Shown here: one piece after another, positions 35,210 through 44,299 of the stretch
Layout: each line of letters begins with the position of its first letter
Numbering within the stretch: position 1 is the first letter of the stretch
Assembly: GCA_900768505.1 (NCBI GenBank)
Contig: CAAGED010000034.1
Location: forward strand, 1-57,687
Source: Lentisphaeria bacterium
GTDB taxonomy: Bacteria; Verrucomicrobiota; Lentisphaeria; Victivallales; Victivallaceae
Direction of reading: 5' to 3'
Length of the DNA: 57,687 bases
The notes under the pieces: generated by a model
Told to the model about the DNA's origin: nothing
Databases searched by the model: none
What the model saw: the letters and a program-made list of their open reading frames with translations, nothing else
Program-made: the position numbers and the translations under genes

Positions 35210-37156
35210 TCACAAATTTTGCATTTTCCGATCCTGCAAAGTCAATTCCTCGCCGGTTCTCACCAAACGTGCCGAATTGAAAATTACAATTATCGTACTG
35301 AGCACCTGCAGCAGAGCGGCATAAATCGGGTCGAGTTTGCCGAACACCGCCAAAATTATGCCTCCCAACACAAACAACATACCAATTATCAAATTCTGCA
35401 AAATAATTTTCTGCGAACGACGGGAGAGAAACACCAGCATTGGAATACGACGTAAATCATTAGTCATCAATGCAATTGACGCGCTGCTAATGGCTATGTC
35501 GCTGCCGATTGCCCCCATGGCAATACCCAAATCTCCCGCAGCCAGCGCCGGAGCGTCATTCACGCCATCGCCCACTACGGCAACCTTGGCATTATGCTTC
35601 ATCTTCTCCACATATTCCGCCTTGGTTTCCGGCAGACAACCGGAAATATATTCATCCAACTGCAAATTATCCGCCACCTGCAACGCCACCGATTCCCGGT
35701 CACCAGTCACCATGGCGATATGCTTAATTCCCTCCTTGCGCAACGAAGTTATCATCTCCGCCGCCTCCCTGCGCAACTTGTCTTTCATGCCAATCCAGCC
35801 GAGAACCTTACCGTCACAACTGACATACACGGTACTCATTCCCTGAGCGGCTTCATCACTCTCATGTTCCGGAATTACGATTCCCAGCGACTCCAGGTAG
35901 GCAACACGTCCCACTAAATATTCCTTGCCGTCCACTTTGGCACGCACACCTTTACCATGCTCTTCGGAAAACTCTTCCGCCGGAGCAGCTTTCACCCCCG
36001 CCTCCGCCGCCAAACGCATCACCGCCTGCGCTGTCGGGTGGTTGGAATTCTGCTCCGCCGCCGCCGCTGCACCCAGTAACTCCGAGGGCGAAATCTCATC
36101 AAAGGGAGCCAATTTAACCACGGAAAGCAAGCCGTCGGTAAGGGTTCCGGTTTTATCAAACACAAATGCACTTATTTTAGCCGCCAGTTCCAAATGCGCC
36201 ACGTTTTTAATAAATATACCAAGACGCGCCGCCGCCGCCACTGCAGCAACCACCGCCGATGGCGTGGCCAGCACCACGGCGCAGGGGCAGGCAATTACCA
36301 TCAACGCAATCACGTTGTTTTTGTCTCCGGATAATCCCCAGGTCAACCCCGCGACCATCAAAATGGTCGGAGTATAATAACTGGCATAACGATCAATAAT
36401 CCGGACAATCGGAGTTCTGGAACTCTCCGCCTGCATAATCATATCCTTCACCTTGCCCAGCGTAGTCTCCTCGCCAATTCGAGTGACCTTGACCGTAAGC
36501 AATCCGGTAAGATTTTGCGTTCCGGCGAACACCTCGTTTCCGACCTCTTTTTCCACCGGAACAGATTCACCGGTAATCGAGGCCTGATTGACTGTACTTT
36601 CGCCACTTACAATTACGGCGTCCACCGGAAAATTCTCACCTGGACGCACCCGTATTATGTTGCCGATTTTTAATGTTCTGGCCTCCACCTCCCGCTCTTC
36701 GTCGCCCTCCAGCAATCGAGCGGTATTGGGAGTGAGTTTTACCAGTTGTTCAATGGAACGTTTTGCGCCGGAGGCAGTTCTACTCTCAATAATCAGCGTT
36801 AAAAGCAGCAGAAATCCGATCAACCCGGCCATCTGCAAATCCCCGCCGGCCAACGCCGCCAAAATTGCCAGCGCCACCAATTCGTTCATCTGCACCTTGC
36901 CGCTGCGCAAATCTCTGAACGCAGTGAAGATTATCGGCAGTGCAATCACCACCGCACCGGCGAAAGCGCTGATCATGGCGGCAAAATGCTGATTCGGCAG
37001 CAGATAATCAATCACATAAGAGTTGATGGTCAAAATTCCGCCCAGCAGTGCAAAACCCAACTTGCCCAACCGCGACGAGGTTACTTTGTCTCCGGGTGTT
37101 GTCCCCAGGGTAAACGCAGCAGCCGGATTACCATTATTATTTGCCTGAATATTCAT
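35210..37156 (-). CDS. P1B-type heavy-metal-translocating ATPase
   Basis: 648-residue P-type ATPase. Visible motifs are TGES (actuator), CPC in the metal-gating helix (VIACPCAVVL), DKTGTLT with the phosphorylated aspartate, HP in the nucleotide domain (NSNHPTAQ) and GDGVNDAPAL. The family exports or imports soft metal ions such as Cu, Zn, Cd or Co. There is no N-terminal HMA or cysteine domain, and in the last TM region the position where several P1B groups carry HEG is QVL before STIIVIFN, so the metal cannot be assigned. ATG with GGAG 9 nt upstream, 3 nt after the stop of an HflK-like gene. Confidence 0.9.
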   Translation of the reverse strand: MNIQANNNGNPAAAFTLGTTPGDKVTSSRLGKLGFALLGGILTINSYVIDYLLPNQHFAAMISAFAGAVVIALPIIFTAFRDLRSGKVQMNELVALAILAALAGGDLQMAGLIGFLLLLTLIIESRTASGAKRSIEQLVKLTPNTARLLEGDEEREVEARTLKIGNIIRVRPGENFPVDAVIVSGESTVNQASITGESVPVEKEVGNEVFAGTQNLTGLLTVKVTRIGEETTLGKVKDMIMQAESSRTPIVRIIDRYASYYTPTILMVAGLTWGLSGDKNNVIALMVIACPCAVVLATPSAVVAAVAAAARLGIFIKNVAHLELAAKISAFVFDKTGTLTDGLLSVVKLAPFDEISPSELLGAAAAAEQNSNHPTAQAVMRLAAEAGVKAAPAEEFSEEHGKGVRAKVDGKEYLVGRVAYLESLGIVIPEHESDEAAQGMSTVYVSCDGKVLGWIGMKDKLRREAAEMITSLRKEGIKHIAMVTGDRESVALQVADNLQLDEYISGCLPETKAEYVEKMKHNAKVAVVGDGVNDAPALAAGDLGIAMGAIGSDIAISSASIALMTNDLRRIPMLVFLSRRSQKIILQNLIIGMLFVLGGIILAVFGKLDPIYAALLQVLSTIIVIFNSARLVRTGEELTLQDRKMQNL

Positions 37157-37159
37157 AAA

Positions 37160-38296
37160 TTAATTCTCCGCATTTTCAACATTTTTCGGCATATCCGGCT
37201 CTTCATTGAGCTTAATGCGTACCTGCGGCGACATATTGCCGCTGTTATTAATAACATACTTCTCCCGAACGCCGTCCAATACATCAGAAATCGTCGCCGC
37301 GTAGAGAGCCATTAAAGCCGTCTGACGATCAGCCGGACTCATTTCACGCAATGACTGAAAACGCTTAACCTCCGCCTCCAAATCATATACCAAACGCTTG
37401 GAGTAGGTTTTAGCTTCGGATTCCATTCGATCCGCCTGCGCCAACGCCTCCTGCCGGGTTTTAGTGCGGTATTCACTGGCCTGACTGCTGGCGATTCCCT
37501 TACTCTGATCCGCCTTGGTCACTTCGTTAAACGCCCGCTTGGTGATGCCGGGCTCCACCACCAGCGGCATAATAACCTCATTGGCAGTGATGCCGATATC
37601 CAGGGCATCAAGTTTTTCAATAAAAAGTTTCGAAACGGCATGAACATATTCACTTCGTTTTTCGTACATTATCCGGTCAATCGGAGTATCCGCAGAAACC
37701 TCCACCACTGTACTACGCAACAAATTTGCCAACAGTGTCTGAGGACCACGCGGCCCGATATTGATCGGCGCATAAGTTCCCACATCCACCAGCACATCAT
37801 CGTCCCGATCCAGATGGGCATTTACCACCGGTACCAGGCACTTCAGATAATATTTTTCCGGATCGCTGATTCGATACATAATCTCCCAGCCTTCGTGAAT
37901 AATATTATTGTCGCCGGTAATTAAATACTGATCGGCACCGGGAGCCAGGATCGGTTGTTTCTCCTGCTCAGGCAAACCATTTACGGCAGATAAAAAATCA
38001 ATTTTAATTTTTCTGACTTTGGTATCAATCACCACCTTGTCAGTAATGGGAGACGGCAGAAACCAATGCCATCCGCTGTCGTAGGTGGCAATATGCTTGC
38101 CAAATCTGAACACCAGCACCGACTGCTGGGATTCAACCCGGAAGCCGCCGCTGAACGCCACATAATAGGCCAATACACAAATAATCAAGCCAATTAATAT
38201 CACAAACGCCCCCTGCAGACAGCGGGTAAGCGCCCGCATGCCGGAATCATATCCGCCGCATGGAGTGTTTTGAGCTTTTTCTGAATTCTCATCCAT
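37160..38296 (-). CDS. SPFH-domain protein, HflK-like
   Basis: 378-residue stomatin/prohibitin/flotillin/HflK-type protein. One TM segment (about residues 22-44) precedes an SPFH domain beginning VESQQSVLVFRFGKH, and a long coiled-coil region (about 250-330) follows. Known HflK/HflC proteins build cage-like rings around FtsH in the inner membrane. The start is the ATG at 38296 with GGAGG 8 nt upstream; the longer frame from a GTG at 38311 is less likely. Third gene in a four-gene operon, 3 nt before the ATPase. Confidence 0.85.
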   Translation of the reverse strand: MDENSEKAQNTPCGGYDSGMRALTRCLQGAFVILIGLIICVLAYYVAFSGGFRVESQQSVLVFRFGKHIATYDSGWHWFLPSPITDKVVIDTKVRKIKIDFLSAVNGLPEQEKQPILAPGADQYLITGDNNIIHEGWEIMYRISDPEKYYLKCLVPVVNAHLDRDDDVLVDVGTYAPINIGPRGPQTLLANLLRSTVVEVSADTPIDRIMYEKRSEYVHAVSKLFIEKLDALDIGITANEVIMPLVVEPGITKRAFNEVTKADQSKGIASSQASEYRTKTRQEALAQADRMESEAKTYSKRLVYDLEAEVKRFQSLREMSPADRQTALMALYAATISDVLDGVREKYVINNSGNMSPQVRIKLNEEPDMPKNVENAEN

Positions 38297-38319
38297 AATA
38301 ATACCCTCCACTCGGTATC

Positions 38320-39246
38320 TTACTGCTGGTTGACGCTGTTGTTAAGGCCGGACAATGTGCTTTTGTCAAATTGATTAAACGGCAGCTGCTCGGTAGTGAA
38401 TACCACCGTGGATTTTCCCCCCTGCATTACCTTGCGCAAAGACTCCAACTGCCGCAAAAAGAGCGCCAATTCCGGATCTTCCTTCAAGGTTGAGAGATAC
38501 TTGGCAGCCTGAGAATCGCCGGCGGCGCGAATTTCCTTGGATTTACCCTCCGCAGCAGCTAAGATATTACTGCGCTCAGTATTGGCGGCGGTGCGGATTT
38601 CATTGGCGGCGGTCTGCCCCTCGGTAAGAATACGCTGGGCAACCTCGGTACGCTCCTGAATCATACGGGCAAAAACATCCTTGGTAACATTGGCCGGAAG
38701 ATTCAAGGTGGTGATACCGACGTAAGTGACGTCCAAACCGTATGCCATCGCCTTATCACGCAACTGAGTCTGAATACTCTTTTCAATTTCGTTGAGCTTC
38801 ATCTCCTTGGGATCGGTATTTAGCAGCTGATTGAAATTATACTGACCAATCACCGCACTGCGGGTACTGCGCATCCATGAATTCAAATGCGACTCCGCCG
38901 TGCGGATGTCACTGAATTTATTATAAAACTTTATTGCGTCGTCAATATTGTAGATCACCGCCAACCCGACGATTACGCTTTTACCATCCTTGGTGGTAAA
39001 CTCCTCGAGTTTGCCGGTTTCACCGCTGAACGCATGACTGCGCTTGTCGTATTTATAAACCTGCTCAAACGGGTACGGCCACTTGAAATGCAATCCTGCC
39101 TGAGGGCTCTCCGGTAAGGGTTTGCTGAAGCGGGTCACCACCGCCACCTCGGTTTCGTTCACCTGATATACAAACATCACCGCAATCAAAATCGCCGCTA
39201 CGATAAAGCCCAACAACATGGTCGGCCAATGACGAATTATGTTCAT
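38320..39246 (-). CDS. SPFH-domain protein, HflC-like
   Basis: 308-residue protein with an N-terminal TM (about 9-28). The SPFH domain starts at VNETEVAVVTRFSKPL, and an Ala/Glu-rich coiled coil (RILTEGQTAANEIRTAANTERS, cut here) is followed by a short tail, as in HflC. ATG at 39246 with GGAG 8 nt upstream; the GTG at 39255 is an alternative. It lies between a multi-TM SPFH gene and an HflK-like gene. In E. coli HflKC regulates FtsH; no ftsH is in this window. Confidence 0.86.
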   Translation of the reverse strand: MNIIRHWPTMLLGFIVAAILIAVMFVYQVNETEVAVVTRFSKPLPESPQAGLHFKWPYPFEQVYKYDKRSHAFSGETGKLEEFTTKDGKSVIVGLAVIYNIDDAIKFYNKFSDIRTAESHLNSWMRSTRSAVIGQYNFNQLLNTDPKEMKLNEIEKSIQTQLRDKAMAYGLDVTYVGITTLNLPANVTKDVFARMIQERTEVAQRILTEGQTAANEIRTAANTERSNILAAAEGKSKEIRAAGDSQAAKYLSTLKEDPELALFLRQLESLRKVMQGGKSTVVFTTEQLPFNQFDKSTLSGLNNSVNQQ

Positions 39247-39284
39247 AAATTTCACTCCATTCTTTCTTTAATATATAAAATTTA

Positions 39285-41273
39285 TTATTTTTCACTGATT
39301 AGTCCGCCGCTTTCGCCGCCGCTGAGCGAAATTTGCGAGAAGTCGATTTTGCGTTCCAAATTAAGCTCGTAAATCATCTCTTTCAAAGACTTGCTAATTA
39401 CAATCTTGCGCATATCAGCACAATCATTTTCCAACAACTGCAGATAATTGCGCTCCTTGTAGTATGCGGGGAAGGCTTTGTAGGATTTCAATTGTTCATC
39501 AAAACGCAACGCCTCCGCCTTGGCCACCACCTGCGCCCGATTGGAATCGGCCTTGGCCCCCTCCTCCAAACCAAATGCGGCGGATTTTGCCTCCTCAACA
39601 GTGGTAAAGCGGTAAGTATTAGCCTCAATAATCGCCTTTTGACTGCGCTGCAAACTTGCCACCACCTCATGGAATTTCGGCACGACATCCTTAGGCGGAT
39701 GTACATCATTGAGGTAGACGCCCAGAATTTCAACTCCGAAGCCCAGCCGGTCGGCGGTGGACTGAATACGGTTGGCAATTTCCAGCTCAGCCTGACTGCG
39801 GCCATTGGAGATAACCTCCATGAAATCCACACTGGCGAAGTATTCAATGGCGACCCGCAGCGAGACATCCCGCAACATATCGGCAGTGTTGGTATTGCGG
39901 TAGGCATAATCCAGCACGCCATTCTGCCGAATGCGGTACTCCACCGGAATATTCAGCCCCATCAGCGAAACTGCGCCGGAAAAATCCGCACTGGTTGACT
40001 TGTTAGCCACCATAAAAGTCATTTCGTCATGACCGTGACCAACGCCCCATTGAATAATTGAGGTATCAACCTCGGGTTTTTCAGCCTTGGCGTGGCCATG
40101 ACCGTCATCGTCGGCCTCCTCACCTTCCTCATCGTCATGCTCGGCGGCACCCACCACCACGGTATAAATTTTTTCACAGGAGAAGGTGCTGATCTTTTCA
40201 AATGGCCAGGGCAGATTGAAGTAAACTCCCGGCGGCAGCGGCTCAGCGGAGACAAAGCGTCCGAAGCGCTCCCGCACCCCGACTTCCGACGGCCCCACGT
40301 TGCTGATGCAGGTGGTCAGCCAGGCAATCAATGCCCAAATTATTATGAATGGAAAAATCGCCCGCTCAATAAAGGAGTAGACCCAAGTGCCGGAAACCTT
40401 GAAACCGAATTGATAATCCAGTGCATCCGCCACATTGCGCATTATGCCGCCAGGTTCAGTAAAAAGCGCCAGCAGGCGGCTTTCAAAAACCAGTTTTGCA
40501 TCACCGCCGGTACGGGGACGGTAAAATTCCACAATGAAATTAATCACCAGTTCCGCCCCCAGAACCATATAAACCCAAAACGAGATATAAAAGCAATACT
40601 GATCAATGGATAGTTTGGTGATGTTGGCATAAATTTCCACCACCGAAGCCAATAACATACCTCCGAACCCCACCATAAGCCAGGCTCCCACCGGCCGCAG
40701 CCAACGGAAATCCGGAACACGCGCCTGCCCAATCAGGAATGCACCGAAAAAGAGCGCGACAAGCATCACAATCAACGCCACCACCGCCGCATGAAGCGGG
40801 TTGGCGGGCAGCATGTTGACCATATCCAGCGTCTTGGAAAAAATCCACCGTTTCTGCACTAAAATCGAAAGGCCGAAAACAATCATTATTCCAATAACCG
40901 ACAAAATATATGGTGCAATTGTTGTGTAGCGACTGAATGTGCGTCCGGCGGTAAAACGGACGTCTTCATTGACGTCAAACATATTTCCGGAGGTATTCTT
41001 ACGCTTTTCCAGCAGGATTTTCTCGACATTTTCCGAAGCGGCCAGGCGTCCAAAAATTCCGGCGAAGATTGCGCCGATGCTGAATACCGCCGCCACGGCA
41101 AAAGGAACCATTGCGACGACAAAGGTGAAAGATTTGGCAAATTCCCACTTCACCACGCCGCCGATGTAGACGGTCATAAAAAGCACGAAAGCCGTTATCA
41201 GCGCCCAAATGGCCATCTTGGTCATTTTCCCGGCGTTTTCCGCGGCGAACTTAAAATCATTTTGATTAGCCAT
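39285..41273 (-). CDS. Multi-spanning SPFH-domain protein with His/Asp-rich loop
   Basis: 662-residue protein. About seven TM segments occupy residues 17-330 and are unlike ordinary HflK. Then comes an SPFH domain opening with VGPSEVGVRERFGRFVSAEPL, followed by a coiled coil with TVEEAKSAAFGLEEGAKADS. Inside the SPFH domain, residues about 378-416 form an insert dense in Asp, Glu and His (HDDEEGEEADDDGHGHAK...HGHDE), a likely metal-binding loop. First of a four-gene operon with two more SPFH genes and a metal ATPase. The metal link is inference from loop and neighbour. Confidence 0.82.
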   Translation of the reverse strand: MANQNDFKFAAENAGKMTKMAIWALITAFVLFMTVYIGGVVKWEFAKSFTFVVAMVPFAVAAVFSIGAIFAGIFGRLAASENVEKILLEKRKNTSGNMFDVNEDVRFTAGRTFSRYTTIAPYILSVIGIMIVFGLSILVQKRWIFSKTLDMVNMLPANPLHAAVVALIVMLVALFFGAFLIGQARVPDFRWLRPVGAWLMVGFGGMLLASVVEIYANITKLSIDQYCFYISFWVYMVLGAELVINFIVEFYRPRTGGDAKLVFESRLLALFTEPGGIMRNVADALDYQFGFKVSGTWVYSFIERAIFPFIIIWALIAWLTTCISNVGPSEVGVRERFGRFVSAEPLPPGVYFNLPWPFEKISTFSCEKIYTVVVGAAEHDDEEGEEADDDGHGHAKAEKPEVDTSIIQWGVGHGHDEMTFMVANKSTSADFSGAVSLMGLNIPVEYRIRQNGVLDYAYRNTNTADMLRDVSLRVAIEYFASVDFMEVISNGRSQAELEIANRIQSTADRLGFGVEILGVYLNDVHPPKDVVPKFHEVVASLQRSQKAIIEANTYRFTTVEEAKSAAFGLEEGAKADSNRAQVVAKAEALRFDEQLKSYKAFPAYYKERNYLQLLENDCADMRKIVISKSLKEMIYELNLERKIDFSQISLSGGESGGLISEK

Positions 41274-41330
41274 TGCAAATCCCCGATTTTTTATATAAAA
41301 TTCTATATTTATTCATCATCTCTTATTTCC

Positions 41331-41347
41331 GGGGCAAAAAAAGCCCC
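41331..41347. other. Short GC hairpin upstream of the SPFH operon
   Basis: GGGGC (41331-41335) and GCCCC (41343-41347) enclose seven A residues in the 231-bp gap between the exported Cys/His protein gene and the first SPFH gene. There is no T-tract, so it may be a leader structure rather than a terminator. Confidence 0.3.
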
Positions 41348-41504
41348 AATAACCTTATTTGCTTAATTATACCACCGCTTTCACAATTAACAACTGAAAA
41401 AAACAGGCTTTTACGCTTTTTTTTTAGATTTTTTCGTAATAAAAGCGACAGCGTCCGGCAACCGTTACGCCAGCACAAGGCGGCAACAGCTCATACAAAA
41501 AGGC

Positions 41505-41891
41505 TCAAATCAACGATTCCGGCGGGGCTCGGGGTTGAATAACTTGAATTGAAACTCCGCCTTGTCCGGATGTTTCGCTCCGCGCGAAGTTGACTAATTT
41601 TAGATCAACCGGCAACAGCTCCGGAGTATCAATCCAGCTCAATGGATTAACCTGGGAACAAAGTTGACAAAAATGCTCCTGCAATATATCCCCGGAACAA
41701 TTTTCCGTTGTCCGGACCATGGAATCTGGGGGCGAATTTTCGCCATTTTCCAGATTCACCAGATATTGACCGGTTAAACGCTCATAAACGTGATCCGCCT
41801 GATGGCAGAGAATATGCAGCATGCTGCCGGCGGCAAACAATGCCATCAGCACCGTGGCCAGAAAAGTTGCAGTTATTCCGTTGCGTTTCAT
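41505..41891 (-). CDS. Small exported or membrane protein with His/Cys motifs (DUF2946-like)
   Basis: 128-residue protein with a hydrophobic N-terminus (about 8-28), then HILCHQADH, a CQLC pair (about residue 77) and a C-terminal PRAPP motif. This layout recalls DUF2946-type small proteins found near metal transport genes, but similarity is weak. It is on the same strand as, and 231 bp upstream of, the SPFH/metal-ATPase operon. A metal-related role is inference. Confidence 0.5.
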   Translation of the reverse strand: MKRNGITATFLATVLMALFAAGSMLHILCHQADHVYERLTGQYLVNLENGENSPPDSMVRTTENCSGDILQEHFCQLCSQVNPLSWIDTPELLPVDLKLVNFARSETSGQGGVSIQVIQPRAPPESLI

Positions 41892-42234
41892 TGCGTTATG
41901 TCACTCTTTCCTGATGAATATCTGAAAAAAACACCCTCTCTTCGGGTAATATAACATATATTTTTTACAAATTCAAGCAACGGAATATTCGGAATACCAG
42001 TCAATTGGTGACGTTTTATGCCGATTTAAGTGTAATAAGTTGTAGATTTTCACTTTTTTAGATTTGACTATCGACGAAAACGCGGTATAATATTGGCTTG
42101 GCAGTGTTGCGACAGTCATTATTATATATATAAAGTTTTTTCTTGACTTGATTGTCACTTTTTACCGTGTAAATTTCTGCCTGAAATAAAAATCATTTTA
42201 ATCAAATATCACATTTTTTCGGAGACGCCAAGAT
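41892..42234 (+). promoter_or_regulatory. galK upstream region with near-consensus promoter
   Basis: This 343-bp AT-rich divergent region holds TTGACT (42064-42069), a 16-bp spacer and a perfect TATAAT (42086-42091) on the plus strand, leaving a leader of about 140 nt before galK. No riboswitch fold was recognised in the leader. Confidence 0.5.
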
Positions 42235-43389
42235 ATGGAAAAATTTATCGAACAATTTAAAGCATTTTATCAGGCGGCGCCCGATGCCGCCGCTCAAGCA
42301 CCGGGACGCCTCGAAATCCTCGGCAATCATACCGATTACAACCAGGGATTCGTCCTCAGCTGCGCTGTCGCGCAAAATACCAAATTCGCCCTGCGGAAGA
42401 AGAATTCCAAGCGCTGCCAAATCAAGGATTTCCGCGATGGCTCCATCACCAGCTTCGATCTGGACAACATTGATCAAGCCGCTCCCCGGGACTGGGGCAA
42501 CTACATCCGCGGCGTTATCGTCGAACTGCGTAAACGCAAACAGCATGTTGGCGGTTTCGACGGTGCAATCAGCAGTGATGTGCCGCTCTCCGCCGGCATG
42601 AGCAGTTCAGCCGCACTGGAAACCTCCGCCGGATTCGCTTTTGCCAAGGCTTTCGACATCAATTTGGACAAAACCGAGTGGGCCAGAGTCGGTCAGGGAG
42701 TGGAAAATAATTATTTGGGGTTGAAATCCGGTCTGCTGGATCAATTCAGCTCCATTTTCGGCAAAGCGAACAATTTAATTCTCTCCGATTTTCGCACCGT
42801 GGAAGTCTTGCGGAATGTGGAATTGCCAACCGGATATATGCTGGTGGTGGTAAACTCAATGATCAAACACAATCTGGTGGATTCCGAATACAACACCCGC
42901 CGCGCCGACTGCGAAGGCGCCACCGCCAAACTGGCAAAAATCTATCCAAACGTCACTGCATTGCGTGATGTGTCCGGCGTTCAACTGGAAGCGGCGAAAA
43001 ATGAGCTTACATTGCTGGAATACCGCCGCGCCAAGCATGTGGTCGGCGAATGCGAACGGGTTATGCAGACCGTTGAATTGCTGGCCCGGGGCGATGTAAT
43101 TGGATTTGGCAAACTGCTTTATGATTCCCACGAAAGCAGCCGGGTAAATTTCGAAAACTCCACTCCGGAGCTGGACTACCTGGTTGAACTCTCCAAATCC
43201 ATTCCCGGGGCATTGGGAGCCCGGCTCTCCGGCGGCGGATTTGGCGGTATAACCATTCACCTGGTAAAAAACGAAATGGCCGACGAATATTCAAAGCGCA
43301 TCAGCTCCGCCTACCGCAATTGGGCCGGAATGAAGCCGGAGATTTTTTGTTGTGCCATCGGCGATGGAGCAAAGCTGATTGATTTGTAA
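42235..43389 (+). CDS. galK: Galactokinase
   Basis: 384-residue GHMP kinase that phosphorylates galactose at C1 (Leloir pathway, cytoplasm). The galactokinase signature GRLEILGNHTDYNQG (about 23-37), the ATP-binding PLSAGMSSSAALETS (about 117-131) and the third motif GARLSGGGFGG (about 325-335) are all present. Length is normal. GGAG lies 10 nt before the ATG. No galT or galE is adjacent. Confidence 0.95.
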   Translation: MEKFIEQFKAFYQAAPDAAAQAPGRLEILGNHTDYNQGFVLSCAVAQNTKFALRKKNSKRCQIKDFRDGSITSFDLDNIDQAAPRDWGNYIRGVIVELRKRKQHVGGFDGAISSDVPLSAGMSSSAALETSAGFAFAKAFDINLDKTEWARVGQGVENNYLGLKSGLLDQFSSIFGKANNLILSDFRTVEVLRNVELPTGYMLVVVNSMIKHNLVDSEYNTRRADCEGATAKLAKIYPNVTALRDVSGVQLEAAKNELTLLEYRRAKHVVGECERVMQTVELLARGDVIGFGKLLYDSHESSRVNFENSTPELDYLVELSKSIPGALGARLSGGGFGGITIHLVKNEMADEYSKRISSAYRNWAGMKPEIFCCAIGDGAKLIDL

Positions 43390-43397
43390 GCAACCAA

Positions 43398-43441
43398 CCG
43401 GGGAAATGGCTGAATCCGTATAAATCCCCGGCAGGAGCGGG
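43398..43441 (+). other. Inverted repeat between galK and grpE
   Basis: CCGGGGA (43398-43404) pairs perfectly with TCCCCGG (43435-43441) around a 30-nt loop. No T-tract follows. It may slow or end galK transcription or form part of the grpE leader. No CIRCE-type heat-shock operator is seen. Confidence 0.3.
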
Positions 43442-43497
43442 GACGGCATCCGGAATAATATCCCGGCCGTCAAATCGATTCTGAAAGGCAACTAAGC

Positions 43498-44214
43498 ATG
43501 AGTAAACTGAAATGGTGGAAAAAAATGAATAAAGATCAACAAAACGACAACGAAAAAGATATGGAAATTACTCCGGAAGAGACTCCGGAAAACGCCGCGG
43601 CAGAAACTGCGGCTGAAAACGGGGAGAAACAAACACCTCGCGAGCCTAAAGAAACCAAGGCGGAAAAGAAGGCTAAAGAACCCAAACTCTCCACCGAGGA
43701 AAAATTAAAATTGGAAGTAGCGGAACTCAATGACAAATATCTTCGTCTGCAGGCCGATTATCAAAATTTTCGCCGTCGCACCGTTAAGGATATAAATATG
43801 GCTCGCCAAAGTGGAACCGCCGGGGCGGTAACGCCGTTTCTGCATTTGTTCGATATTTTTTCCATGGCGATTGTAGCGGCGGAGAAAAGCGACAACATGG
43901 AGGCGATCAAGCAGGGGTTGATGATGATCAACAACGAATATATCCGCACCATCGACGATATGGGAGTAAGCAAAATCGATAAACTTAATGTTAAATTTGA
44001 TCCTGAAATTCACGAAGCGATTTCGTATGACCCCTCAGAAACAATTCCAGAGGGTCATGTTACAAAAATTATGGCCTGCGGCTACAAATTGGGCGATTTA
44101 TTATTGCGTCCCGCCCGGGTGATTGTCAGCAGCGGAAAAGCACCGGATCCGAAAGCGGAAACTGAAACCGCAGAGGCCGAAGCTGACGCAGATACAGCAA
44201 CAACTCAGGAGTGA
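43498..44214 (+). CDS. grpE: Nucleotide exchange factor GrpE
   Basis: 238-residue DnaK co-chaperone. A charged N-terminal tail (about 1-70, Glu/Lys/Ala-rich) leads to the long coiled coil (ELNDKYLRLQADYQNFRRRT). The C-terminal beta domain follows, with KFDPEIHEAISY and GYKLGDLLLRPARVIVS. A second acidic tail ends the protein. It lies just upstream of dnaJ on the same strand; dnaK is not in the window. AAGG stands 9-10 nt before the ATG, and an internal ATG ten codons later is possible. Confidence 0.94.
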   Translation: MSKLKWWKKMNKDQQNDNEKDMEITPEETPENAAAETAAENGEKQTPREPKETKAEKKAKEPKLSTEEKLKLEVAELNDKYLRLQADYQNFRRRTVKDINMARQSGTAGAVTPFLHLFDIFSMAIVAAEKSDNMEAIKQGLMMINNEYIRTIDDMGVSKIDKLNVKFDPEIHEAISYDPSETIPEGHVTKIMACGYKLGDLLLRPARVIVSSGKAPDPKAETETAEAEADADTATTQE

Positions 44215-44299
44215 TTTTCAACTGCGCGGAATCAGTGATAAGATTTATTTCCGCGATAAAAAAATCAACCTGCGATTATTTAATAGGAGCTTATAAAAA

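Noticed and set aside
43390..43497. CIRCE heat-shock operator before grpE
   Set aside because: The TTAGCACTC/GAGTGCTAA inverted repeat is absent; only an unrelated GC stem is present.
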